NCBI GenBank assembly: GCA_938082375.1
Contig: CALKCJ010000001.1
Span: 1-64,000 of the forward strand
DNA from: an uncultured Thermomicrobiaceae bacterium
GTDB lineage: Bacteria > Chloroflexota > Chloroflexia > Thermomicrobiales > Thermomicrobiaceae
DNA: 64,000 bases
Direction of reading: 5' to 3'
Shown here: piece by piece, positions 25,546 through 33,419 of the stretch
How the letters are laid out: every line of letters starts with the position of its first letter
Position numbering within the stretch: position 1 is the stretch's first letter
Made by a program: the position numbers and the translations under genes
The notes under the pieces: model-generated
Databases searched by the model: none
What the model was told of the DNA's origin: nothing
What the model saw: the letters and a program-made list of their open reading frames with translations, nothing else

Positions 25546-26161
25546 TCATCCCCAACCGGCAGGCGACACCGGCCGGAAGAGGTAGGCAAACACGTCGCGC
25601 GCCGCTCGCTCCGGGTCGTCGCCTAGCTCGGGCGGCAAGGTGCCGGTAGCCCACAGCTCGGCGAACCCGTGAGCGAGCGACCAGGCAGCCACGCCAGCTC
25701 GCAGCGGGTCGAAGGCCGGACCATTGCGAGCGAGCCTCCGTAGCGGCCCGTAGAGTAGCTCGCGGGCCACCTGCCTCGCTTCCACCAGGGCGGGATCGTC
25801 GGCCTGGTACAGCTCGGGGCGGAACCTGATCGCCACGTACGCCCCGTGTTCGATCGCAAAGCGGACGTAGGCGACGCCGACGTCGAGGGAGCCCCCGATC
25901 CGTTCCCAGGCCTCGCTACGCGTCGCGGTCAGCAGCCGGTAACCCTCGGTCGCCAGCGCCCGTCAACAGCCCCGCTTTATCGCCGAAGTGGTGAGCTGGC
26001 GCGGCGGGTCGGCGTGTCGCACGCCGCGCCAGCTCGCGCAGGCTGAAGGCAGCTGGTCCATCCTCGGTGATCGACTCGAGCGCCGCGTCGAGCAGCGCGC
26101 GCCGGAGGTTGCCGTGATGGTAGGGGTGTGGCCGAATAGGCGCTGTCAACCGCTTTCTCAT
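25546..26161 (-). pseudogene. TetR-family regulator, frameshifted and with a 15-bp microinversion
   Basis: The minus strand encodes a TetR protein in two frames. The N-terminal part (26161 down to about 25962) begins MRKRLTAPIRPHPYHHGN and includes AFSLRELARR. A CCC run at 25959-25961 (GGG on the coding strand) has one base too many. Removing it joins GDKAGLLT to ALATEGYRLL and to the C-terminal ligand domain ending at 25546. In addition the residues expected as VGVSH at the helix-turn-helix read ATRRP, because a 15-base segment between 14-bp inverted repeats is flipped. As given, the gene cannot make a normal regulator. It diverges from a membrane-protein pseudogene. Confidence 0.85.
25993..26035. 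repeat. 14-bp inverted repeat around a 15-bp inverted loop
   Basis: GAGCTGGCGCGGCG (25993-26006) and its perfect complement (26022-26035) enclose the loop 26007-26021. Flipping the loop restores GELARRVGVSHAAPAHHF in the TetR frame. The plus strand as given already reads ELARRVGVSHAAPA. Confidence 0.95.
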
Positions 26162-26166
26162 GCCCC

Positions 26167-26196
26167 AGCATAGCCGATCGATCTTGCCATTGACAA
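26167..26196 (-). promoter_or_regulatory. Probable promoter of the broken tetR gene
   Basis: On the minus strand TTGTCA (26191-26196) and TATGCT (26167-26172) are 18 bases apart. The -10 ends 6 bases before the ATG at 26161, implying a leaderless or very short leader. Confidence 0.5.
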
Positions 26197-26234
26197 GATC
26201 GTCGCACCCTGGCGACTTGCCACTGTCAAGATCG
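26184..26234. repeat. Direct repeats, likely TetR operators
   Basis: TTGCCATTGACAAGATCG (26184-26201) and TTGCCACTGTCAAGATCG (26217-26234) differ at two positions. The first lies in a larger dyad, CGATCTTG-N7-CAAGATCG (26179-26201), overlapping the leftward -35. Confidence 0.6.
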
Positions 26235-26274
26235 ACGGGCTCTCGCCGGTACCGCGGACGCGAGGGAGGTCACC

Positions 26275-26695
26275 TTGGGTGCATTTCTGCCACTGTCGGC
26301 GGATACGCGGACGACTGCCGGGCTGATCCTGTTGACGATCGTCACCATCGAGTCAGGCGGGTTGCTTCTACTGCGCGTCCTGCGCGGCCGCCATCCGATG
26401 ACAGCTGTCCAACAAGCGTTTGCCCGGGCCGGACATGCCGACGCTGGCGTGCTCGTGACACTGGCACTGGTGTGTCAGATCCTGGCTGACGCTGCCAAGC
26501 AGAGCGGGCTGCTCGCCTCCTTCGCCCGCAAAACGGCATCTGGGCCGCCGCCATCCTGATGCCCGCCGGGTTTTCCTGTCGTCGGCCGGGCACCGCGTCA
26601 CCGCGCCGAACCGGCTCCTCGCCCGAGTGTACGCTGGCGCGGTCTCGCGGGCCCTCGGCGTCGTCTCGCTCGGAATCGGCCTGCTCACCACCTGA
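26275..26695 (+). pseudogene. Membrane protein, two frameshifts
   Basis: A TTG start at 26275 follows GGGAGG. The first frame encodes about 85 residues with hydrophobic segments (TTAGLILLTIVTIESGGLLLL, AGVLVTLALVCQILAD). After an AAAA run (26530-26533) the coherent sequence moves to another frame (NGIWAAAILMPAGFF). After a TTTT run (26571-26574) it moves again, ending at 26695 with RALGVVSLGIGLLTT. Each run appears one base short. The joined protein would be about 140 residues with four membrane segments. I do not know the family's function. It diverges from the broken tetR gene, whose operators it shares. Confidence 0.7.
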
Positions 26696-26726
26696 TGCAG
26701 CATCACGTTGACCACCGCTCGGCCGT

Positions 26727-27491
26727 TCACTCCCAGCGGAACGTGCGCGATGCCACCGCGAGGGCGGCAACGAACCAGAGTGCGAGAGCGAGGATCTGGG
26801 CCAGTGGAACCCCTGGCTGCTGACCGAGGCTCAACCTGAGGCCTTCAGCCAGCGCATTGGACGGCAGCAGCAGGCCCACGAGGGCCAGCGGGCCAGGAAG
26901 CCGCTCGACTGGCCACACGATGCCGCCCAGCAGGAGCAGCAAGAGATAGAGCGCGTTGGCAGCGGCCAGCGTCGTCTCAGCCCGTAGGGTTCCGGCCAGG
27001 AGCAGCCCGATGCTGGAGAACGCGGCCGTGCCGAGGGCAAGCGCCAGGAGCGCCCAGAGGAGGGAGCCGCCTGGTCTCCAACCGTAGCCGACGACCGCGA
27101 TCCCAAATAGCAGGGCGATCTCGGCGGCCACGACGGCCACGACTGAGATGACCTTCGCCCCCAGCAGCCGTCCTCGGCCTAGTGGCGTGCTACCGAGCCG
27201 CTTGAGCACGCCGTAGCTCCGTTCATAGGCGGTTCGGATGCCCAAACTGACCAGCCCAGTAGACATCACCGCCAGCGCGAGCATCCCTGGCAGCAGGAAG
27301 TCGACCGGCCGCGCGTACTCTGGCGGTGCAATACCGAGCGAGGCGAAAAACACGAGCAGCACCGCTGGTACCACTAACGTAATCAGCACGCCCTCAGCGC
27401 GGCGCAACGTCAACAGCAGTTCCATTCGAGTTTGCGCGAGCAGCGCCCCCACTTCCCCTGCCTCTTCATACATACGCGCAACCGCCGCCAC
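26727..27491 (-). CDS. ABC-2 type transporter permease
   Basis: The 254-residue protein has six hydrophobic segments in the ABC-2 (DrrB-like) pattern and the conserved loop sequence ERSYGVLKRLGSTPLGRGRLLGAK. It follows its ATPase with a 28-base gap, so the pair forms an exporter (probably two permeases and two ATPases per complex). The start may be GTG 27491 or ATG 27473; neither has a clear ribosome-binding site. The substrate is unknown; this class exports drugs, antibiotics or lipids. Confidence 0.88.
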   Translation of the reverse strand: MAAVARMYEEAGEVGALLAQTRMELLLTLRRAEGVLITLVVPAVLLVFFASLGIAPPEYARPVDFLLPGMLALAVMSTGLVSLGIRTAYERSYGVLKRLGSTPLGRGRLLGAKVISVVAVVAAEIALLFGIAVVGYGWRPGGSLLWALLALALGTAAFSSIGLLLAGTLRAETTLAAANALYLLLLLLGGIVWPVERLPGPLALVGLLLPSNALAEGLRLSLGQQPGVPLAQILALALWFVAALAVASRTFRWE

Positions 27492-27519
27492 GCGAGCCGC
27501 GGCGTGCTCGCCTGGCAGT

Positions 27520-28527
27520 TCACTCCCGAAGCTCGTGGCCGGTCAGCCGGAGAAAGACCTCCTCCAGCGACTCGTGGCCAACGCGGATCGTCTGCAGCAG
27601 CACGCCAGCATCGCGCGCCCAGGCCGTCAGTTCCGCCAACAGGTCGGCCGGCCGCTTAGTGTGGATGACATACTGCCCGGGCTGGGTCTCCTGTGCATCG
27701 AGCACATAGGGAAGCGCGCGCAGCGCCACGAGATCCAGCCCCTCTGGAGCGGTCAGCTGCACCTCGTCGGTCTCCGCCTGTGTCAGCTCTCGTGGCGATG
27801 CGAGCGCCACGAGCCGGCCGTTGTCGACAATCGCCACGCGGTCGGCAAGCCGCTCTGCTTCTTCCATGAAGTGCGTGGTCAGCAGCACGGTGATGCCGCG
27901 CTCGCGCAACGACGAGATCAACGACCAGGTGAGCCGCCGCGCCTGCGGATCCATGCCGGTGGTCGGCTCATCGAGGAACAACAGCTCCGGCTTCCCCACC
28001 AGAGCAGCCGCCAGAGCCAGGCGTCGCTGCTGCCCACCCGAAAGCTGGCGGTAGCGAACCCGCGCGACCTCGTCCAATCCGACCAACCGAATCAACTGCT
28101 GCGGATCCTCGGAATCCTCGTAAAAGTGGCTCAGAAGATCGAGAAACTCGATCGGCGTCACGGTCGGGTAGATGCCCCCACTCTGAAGCATCACCCCGAT
28201 GCGCTTCCTGAGCTCGGCGCCATCCCGCTGTGGATCCAGCCCCAGCACGCGTACCTCACCGCCGTCGGCCTTCCGATATCCTTCGAGGATCTCGATCGTC
28301 GTCGTCTTACCAGCACCGTTTGGCCCTAGGAGCGCGAAGATCTCCTTGTGCGGAATAGCGAAGCTGAGCCCGTCGACTGCCACACGCTCACCGTACCGTT
28401 TCACCAGATCGCGAACTACGACTGCCTCGCCGCTGGGCTCACGCTCCCCATCGCGGACAGCCCTGTACGTGGCAGCACTCGCTACTCGACCCACCGCTGG
28501 GCGGGGTTGGCGATCTTGTATGCCCAT
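27520..28527 (-). CDS. ABC transporter ATP-binding protein (DrrA-like)
   Basis: This 335-residue ATPase powers the adjacent ABC-2 permease. Walker A is GPNGAGKT, the signature is LSGGQQRR, Walker B is LLFLDEPTTG, and the switch histidine lies in LLTTHFMEEA. A C-terminal extension of about 80 residues is typical of drug-export ATPases of the DrrA/CcmA type. The ATG at 28527 overlaps the stop of the upstream phosphatase gene (TGATG), so translation is coupled to that gene. A GTG one codon earlier is also possible. The link to the phosphatase may be functional or simply transcriptional. Confidence 0.93.
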   Translation of the reverse strand: MGIQDRQPRPAVGRVASAATYRAVRDGEREPSGEAVVVRDLVKRYGERVAVDGLSFAIPHKEIFALLGPNGAGKTTTIEILEGYRKADGGEVRVLGLDPQRDGAELRKRIGVMLQSGGIYPTVTPIEFLDLLSHFYEDSEDPQQLIRLVGLDEVARVRYRQLSGGQQRRLALAAALVGKPELLFLDEPTTGMDPQARRLTWSLISSLRERGITVLLTTHFMEEAERLADRVAIVDNGRLVALASPRELTQAETDEVQLTAPEGLDLVALRALPYVLDAQETQPGQYVIHTKRPADLLAELTAWARDAGVLLQTIRVGHESLEEVFLRLTGHELRE

Positions 28528-29663
28528 CACTTCTGTACCCTGTCTTCGGATCCCAACTCTGGTTCCGGCAACTCGAGCGACCTTACGAGATCGAGGTGCC
28601 AGCAGAGCCGCTCGACCGGTACCTGCGCACGGTATCCCCAGATGGGGACTCGGGCCTCGTGTAGCCCACCGTGCGACCGTAACCGCACCGGCGCGCTGAT
28701 CGTCTCGATCGTGCCAGGCTCGGTGAACACCGTGTCCGCCGCGGCCAGAACGAACACATCGCCGATACGGTCAGCGGGGAGCCGGAAGCGCTCGACCGCC
28801 TCGGAGCGAGTATAGACCGCCTCGATCCCCGCTGTTTCGCGCAGCACGCTGGCGGCTTCGTCAACCCGCTCAGGCGCGAGGTAAAGGTATCCTGCGCCAC
28901 CCATGTTGTGGTGATGGACGACATAGCGATCCTTGATCGGCGGGACGAAAGTCGCGCGCATCCCACGCGCGCTCAGAAGTGCCACCAGGTCCATCGCGAC
29001 AGACTTCTCGCGCATCCCGTGGTCAGCGGTAATCAACATCTGATAGCCGTCACTGGCCTCGAGCACTTCGCCCAACAGGGCATCGAGACGCTCGACATGC
29101 GAAATCGCCTCAGGCGACTCTGGGCCGAACATGTGCATCACGTAGTCGGTCGTGCTGCAGTAGACGAGATCGGGATCGAAGGTACGGAGCAGCCAGCGCA
29201 AGGCACGGAGTTGCCAGTAGTCGATCTCGGCTGAATAGATGCTGGCGGGCTCACCCACTGCTCTGATCGCCTCGACGGGCGGCCGCTCCGCTGAGAGGGC
29301 AATGGCTGTACCGCGACCGAGAAAATGCAGCAATTTCTCCTTCGTCACGAGAAGCGCCGACCGCAGACCGGCTTTCGATGCGCGCTCGAGAACCGTCGGA
29401 CAGCGCAAGTAGTCTGCTGTCTCGATAAAGCGTCCCTGGCCGGTGACGGGATCGTACCAGTAGTTGCTTGCGATACCGTGTGCTTGAGGGAACTCACCGG
29501 TCAGGATCGAGGCGTTGTTGACATTGGTCACCGAAGGCAGTACGGCCCGGCCAAGAGTGAAGAAGCCCGCGCGGGCGATCGCGTCCAAAGTAGGGGTACG
29601 GGCCGCTGCCACGTAGTCCGGATCCAGGCCATCGATGCACAGGAGAATGGTCTTTCGCCACAC
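28527..29663 (-). CDS. Alkaline phosphatase superfamily enzyme, phosphonoacetate-hydrolase-like
   Basis: The 378-residue protein has the type I phosphodiesterase/nucleotide pyrophosphatase fold. Metal and catalytic motifs are LLCIDGLDPD near the N-terminus, SVTNVNNASILTG with the likely threonine nucleophile, STTDYVMHMFGPES, ITADHGM, and a late HGGLHE. The TNVNNAS segment and HGIASNYW after it are like phosphonoacetate hydrolase (PhnA), which cleaves the C-P bond of phosphonoacetate. Other members act on nucleotide or lipid phosphodiesters, so substrate is open. Its GTG start is 14 bases after the DUF420 gene, and its stop overlaps the ABC ATPase start. Confidence 0.8.
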   Translation of the reverse strand: MWRKTILLCIDGLDPDYVAAARTPTLDAIARAGFFTLGRAVLPSVTNVNNASILTGEFPQAHGIASNYWYDPVTGQGRFIETADYLRCPTVLERASKAGLRSALLVTKEKLLHFLGRGTAIALSAERPPVEAIRAVGEPASIYSAEIDYWQLRALRWLLRTFDPDLVYCSTTDYVMHMFGPESPEAISHVERLDALLGEVLEASDGYQMLITADHGMREKSVAMDLVALLSARGMRATFVPPIKDRYVVHHHNMGGAGYLYLAPERVDEAASVLRETAGIEAVYTRSEAVERFRLPADRIGDVFVLAAADTVFTEPGTIETISAPVRLRSHGGLHEARVPIWGYRAQVPVERLCWHLDLVRSLELPEPELGSEDRVQK

Positions 29664-29676
29664 CCCTCTCGACTCC

Positions 29677-30087
29677 TCAGAGCGCGTACAGCATCACATA
29701 GATTACCCAGCCGCTCACCGCCACATAGAGCCACATCGGCAGCGTCACCCGAGCGATTCGGCGATGGCGTCCAAACTGCCGGGTCAGCGCTCGATAGAGC
29801 GTCACCAGCACCATCGGCCCGAGGATCGTCGCAAGGACGGTGTGCGAGATGAGCACGGCGAAATAGACCACACGTACAGCTCCCTCGCCGGTATAGAGCT
29901 TGCTGCCCAGGAGGACGTAGCGCGCGATGTAGACGACGAGGAATAGCGCCGCAAAGGCCGCGGCCGTCAGCATCGACCACTTGTGAGCCTCGACCTTACG
30001 CTGGCGAATACAGAGATAGCCAGTCGCAGCAGCGACGCCACTCACAGCGATCAGGCCGGTGTTGACGATCGGCAGCCAGGTCTCCAC
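29677..30087 (-). CDS. DUF420 membrane protein
   Basis: This 136-residue protein has four hydrophobic segments and matches the DUF420 (YozB) family, with conserved polar residues RKVEAHKWSM and SHTVLATILGPMVLVTLYRAL. The histidines are suggestive of heme or metal binding, and the family often lies near cytochrome oxidase or Sco genes, but none is present here. The start is a GTG at 30087 with GGAGGAG upstream. It leads a leftward unit: DUF420, phosphatase, ABC ATPase, ABC permease. Confidence 0.88.
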   Translation of the reverse strand: METWLPIVNTGLIAVSGVAAATGYLCIRQRKVEAHKWSMLTAAAFAALFLVVYIARYVLLGSKLYTGEGAVRVVYFAVLISHTVLATILGPMVLVTLYRALTRQFGRHRRIARVTLPMWLYVAVSGWVIYVMLYAL

Positions 30088-30213
30088 GGTCCACCGTGCT
30101 CCTCCTCGCTAACCTGGCGCAATCGCGCGCCAGAACGAGCGCTTTATGAGCATAGGACAACAGGACGGCCCATTCGGTCAGGAAATCCCTGACCTCAGCA
30201 AGCGATACATACC

Positions 30214-31269
30214 TCAGGTGCTGAAAGCTTCTGGCGGCACCACTCCATAGCGCGCAGCGGTGGCCAGGAGCTGGCTCCAAGTCGAGTCCTCGATCAGGAT
30301 GCCGGTTCGGCGGCGTTGCTGCTCGGCCAGGTACTCTGGCTCTCCGGGGTACAGCACCTCGCTGAAGCCCTCGGCCGGCGGCGTCTCCTTGAGGTAGCGA
30401 ACGAAGGCGGCGACCTCGGCCTTAAACTCGCCGAGCGGCCGGAAGGCGCTCGGGTCAATGACCAGCATGAAGGCGCCGTCGTTGTGCCGGCCCTGCAGAT
30501 CGACACCGAAGCCCAGGCCCGGCAGCAGGGCAGCGAGGATCTCAACGGCGACTGAGAGCGCGTACCCCTTGTGCCCCTCCGAGCCGCCGAGCGGCAGCAT
30601 AACGCCACCGGCGTAGAAGTCGTCGGGGTCGGTCGTGGGACGGCCGTCGCGGTCAAGGATCCAGTGCGGTGGGATGGCCTGGCCACGGGCGCGGGCCAGG
30701 TCGAGCTTGCCCAGTGCGACGGCGCTCGTCGCCATGTCGACCACCAGCGGGGCTTCCAGGTCGCTGGGGAAGGCGATCGAGATCGGGTTCGTGCCCAGCC
30801 GCGCCTCGCGGCCGCCGAAGGGCACAACCTGCTTGGGAGCCTGCCCGGAATCGCAGAGCATGATGCCGATTAAGCCGGCACGAGCTGCCATCAGCGGGTA
30901 GTCGGCCAGTCGGCCGACATGCCCCTGCTCGCGCACCGCCGCAGCCGCCAGTTTGGTCTGATGTGTCTTCGTGATGCAGCGTTCCATCGTCCACTCGGAG
31001 ACCACCTGCCCGAAGCCCCAGTTGCCACGCACGAAGAGGGTAGCCCCAGTCTCGCCGATCACGGACGGCCGGGCCGCCGGGTCGAGGTGCCCGCGCTCGA
31101 TCGCGGCGACGTAGCTGGGGAGCAGGCGCACCCCGTGCGAGTCGTGGCCGCCCAGGTTCGCGCTGACCTGATGGCGCGCGACGATCGCGGCGTGCTCCGG
31201 CGGCGCGCCGGCGGCCTGGTAGATCGCGGTGGCGAAAGCAAAGAGGTGCTCGTGACTCACAACCGGCAT
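30214..31269 (-). CDS. Malate/L-lactate dehydrogenase-type (LDH2) oxidoreductase
   Basis: This 351-residue protein belongs to the LDH2/MDH2 family, NAD(P)-dependent dehydrogenases of 2-hydroxy acids that include ureidoglycolate and sulfolactate dehydrogenases. Characteristic stretches are GGHDSHGVRLLPSYV (active-site region), GLIGIMLCDSG, GTNPISIAFPS and VVDMATSAVALGK. The ATG at 31269 follows GGAGGG; the frame continues upstream through pgl without meaning. It is the last gene after the pentose phosphate genes, separated from pgl by 91 bases. The substrate is not predictable. It may use 2-oxo acids or sugar-derived acids. Confidence 0.88.
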   Translation of the reverse strand: MPVVSHEHLFAFATAIYQAAGAPPEHAAIVARHQVSANLGGHDSHGVRLLPSYVAAIERGHLDPAARPSVIGETGATLFVRGNWGFGQVVSEWTMERCITKTHQTKLAAAAVREQGHVGRLADYPLMAARAGLIGIMLCDSGQAPKQVVPFGGREARLGTNPISIAFPSDLEAPLVVDMATSAVALGKLDLARARGQAIPPHWILDRDGRPTTDPDDFYAGGVMLPLGGSEGHKGYALSVAVEILAALLPGLGFGVDLQGRHNDGAFMLVIDPSAFRPLGEFKAEVAAFVRYLKETPPAEGFSEVLYPGEPEYLAEQQRRRTGILIEDSTWSQLLATAARYGVVPPEAFST

Positions 31270-31360
31270 CGGCTTCCCTCCGCAGCGACAACGATTTCTC
31301 TCTGCCGGCCCAGTCACCCGGCACACCGGTAGCCCTTGCAGCTGCGCACGCCCTTCCGCG

Positions 31361-32128
31361 CTATCCAGCGCTCGCCAGCCGGCTGCCAGCAGCACGGTCG
31401 AGCAGCCACACCACGCGGCCCTGTGCGCATCGCAAAAGCTGGGCCGGTGTCTCCTCCACGTCTTTCGGGCCTTCGATCGCACGCGCGACGGCGTCGGCCT
31501 TGTCCGGCCCTGTCGCCAGCACGATGACCAGCGCAGCCGCTTGCACCAGGGGCGCCGTGAAAGTGATGCGGGTCGTGCCGATCTGTGGCACCTCGTTGGC
31601 CACCACCAGACGGTCGCGGACGGCCAACGCCGCAGTGTGAGGGAACAACGAGGCAGTGTGCCCGTCGGCCCCAATGCCGAGCAGAATGAGGTCGAAGACC
31701 GGAACTTCACCAGGGGTGACGCCGAAGACCTGTCGTAGCTCCGTCTCGTATTGCTCAGCGGCTGCGTCCGCACCACGTTCGCTGAGGATGCGATGCACGT
31801 TCGCGGGCGGGATGGGGAGGTGATCGAGCAGGGTCTCCTTCGCCATCCGGTAGTTGCTCTCCGGATGGTCGGGCGGCACCGCTCGCTCATCGCCCCAGAA
31901 CAGGTGAACCCGGTGCCATTTGATCTCCTCGCACACGGGCGGCTGGGCCAGCCGGCGATAAAGCGCGCGTGGCGTCGAACCGCCGGAGAGCGCCACAGCG
32001 CTCCAGCCACGCTGGGCGATCGCGCTTCGCACAGCCTCGACAAAGAAACGGGTAGCGGCCTCGGTAAGTGCTGCCGCGTCAGGCAACATCACGATCTCAG
32101 GTTGTCTCATCTGCCTCTGTTCCTTCAT
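31361..32128 (-). CDS. pgl: 6-phosphogluconolactonase
   Basis: The enzyme hydrolyses 6-phosphogluconolactone, the second step of the oxidative pentose phosphate route. Motifs are ALSGGSTPRALYRRL, HLFWGDERAVPPDHPESNYRM and LLGIGADGHTASLFP. I use ATG 32128, which has GGAG at good distance, giving 255 residues. An ATG at 32167 would overlap the opcA stop (ATGA) and add 13 residues; ATG 32110 is also possible. Position directly after opcA and zwf in the same operon supports the assignment. Confidence 0.93.
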   Translation of the reverse strand: MKEQRQMRQPEIVMLPDAAALTEAATRFFVEAVRSAIAQRGWSAVALSGGSTPRALYRRLAQPPVCEEIKWHRVHLFWGDERAVPPDHPESNYRMAKETLLDHLPIPPANVHRILSERGADAAAEQYETELRQVFGVTPGEVPVFDLILLGIGADGHTASLFPHTAALAVRDRLVVANEVPQIGTTRITFTAPLVQAAALVIVLATGPDKADAVARAIEGPKDVEETPAQLLRCAQGRVVWLLDRAAGSRLASAG

Positions 32129-32163
32129 CGGCAGCATCTCCGTCTTCCACCGGCGCGGCCCAC

Positions 32164-33351
32164 TCATGCGAACCACTGCTCCACGAGGCTGGCGAGTCCT
32201 TCGGCCTCACGCAGAGCCGCCTCGTAGAGAGGATCGGCCGCAAGTGTCTGCAGCTCGCGTACGAGCAGCCGGCGGAGGTCGAAGAGTGCGTGGTGAAACG
32301 CGTATTCGAGGAGCACCTGCTGCTCGTTCTGCGCGCGCAGCTTCACTGTTCCACGCTCCAGCCCCCCTCGGGCGATCGTGAAGGTCGCCTGCTCGCCACC
32401 CTGGCGAGCCTGAAATCGCACCGAGAGCAGATGACCGTGCAGGCGTGCAGCATACGGCTCAAAGCAGATGTTCCATTCGATGCGCTGCCCAGCGGCATCC
32501 TTCATACACAGGCAGCAGCCTTCCGGGCGCGACATCGCGTCGTCAAACTCCCAGCCCAGCCGGCTAGCCATCCATCCCAGGTACAGCAACGCCTGCGAGG
32601 GATTCGCTGGCCAGTGCTCAAACCGACCACTGACCACCCAGACGTCGGTCAGCGCGTCCAGCGCCCAGCGGCTCTGCGGGACATCGAAGATACGGGCAGT
32701 CATCTCCTGCCAGGGTGTGATTCTGGCCCAGTTGAGATCGGAAAGGACGGTATCCTGTCCCCTGAGCTGGTTGTACAGCCGCCGGGTCAGCACCAGGTCG
32801 TGCACCGGCCGGGTAAAGTCGAGCGAGTCCACGATGACACGGTCGACAGCTCGCGCTACCCTGAGAAAGCGCCGGTCGTCGAGCGGCGGGGGACCCATCC
32901 ACCAGAGGAAGGACGGCAGATCAGGTAAGGCGAGGGGGATCAGGAGACTGGGCAGGAGATCGAGCGCGTTGGCGGGCATGCCGATGGTAATCTGCTCATA
33001 ACACGGCGCATAGCGCTCAGCCACACCCAGTTTGCACTGGATGCTGACCTCGGCACCAGGCTGCTCCGGGCCAGAAGCCTTCTGATCCATGGCAGTCAGC
33101 AACACGACCCGCGAGGGATGCTCGCTCGAGAGCTGGTCGATCAGCTCCTTCGCCTGCTCGGCGCGCGCCGAATCGATCGTGTAGACGAAGAGCGTGAGTA
33201 CGCTGGTTCGGCTCAGGGCGACCTCGACGCCGCGTGCGTCGAAGCGGCCGGAGCTACGCCACAGGTCAGCCAGCTCCCGCTCGATCGCGTCGACGTCGAT
33301 CGTGGTGCCCTCCACGCGCGGTAGCAGTCTCCTGGTCTGGAGCTCAGCCAT
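32164..33351 (-). CDS. opcA: Glucose-6-phosphate dehydrogenase assembly protein OpcA
   Basis: The 395-residue protein matches OpcA, which binds and activates glucose-6-phosphate dehydrogenase and is known mainly from cyanobacteria and actinobacteria. Typical features are the N-terminal RTSVLTLFVYT and the central PSLLIPLALPDLPSFLWWMG followed by DRVIVDSLDF. It lies between zwf (68 bases upstream) and pgl in the expected order. No catalytic residues are expected. In cyanobacteria OpcA action is redox-linked; whether that applies here cannot be told. Confidence 0.92.
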   Translation of the reverse strand: MAELQTRRLLPRVEGTTIDVDAIERELADLWRSSGRFDARGVEVALSRTSVLTLFVYTIDSARAEQAKELIDQLSSEHPSRVVLLTAMDQKASGPEQPGAEVSIQCKLGVAERYAPCYEQITIGMPANALDLLPSLLIPLALPDLPSFLWWMGPPPLDDRRFLRVARAVDRVIVDSLDFTRPVHDLVLTRRLYNQLRGQDTVLSDLNWARITPWQEMTARIFDVPQSRWALDALTDVWVVSGRFEHWPANPSQALLYLGWMASRLGWEFDDAMSRPEGCCLCMKDAAGQRIEWNICFEPYAARLHGHLLSVRFQARQGGEQATFTIARGGLERGTVKLRAQNEQQVLLEYAFHHALFDLRRLLVRELQTLAADPLYEAALREAEGLASLVEQWFA

Positions 33352-33419
33352 AGTTGGCCTGCCTTTCTACCCTGCGCGGCAGTCAGTACTCCCCGATCGG
33401 ACGGCCGGGAAACCGCTGC

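Noticed and set aside
26007-26021. Site-specific recombinase inverton
   Set aside because: The 15-bp loop is far shorter than known recombinase-driven switches and no invertase gene is near; a hairpin-mediated event or artefact is more likely.
31270-32043. Upstream extension of the LDH2-type dehydrogenase frame
   Set aside because: It runs antiphase through pgl; the strong GGAGG before ATG 31269 marks the real start.
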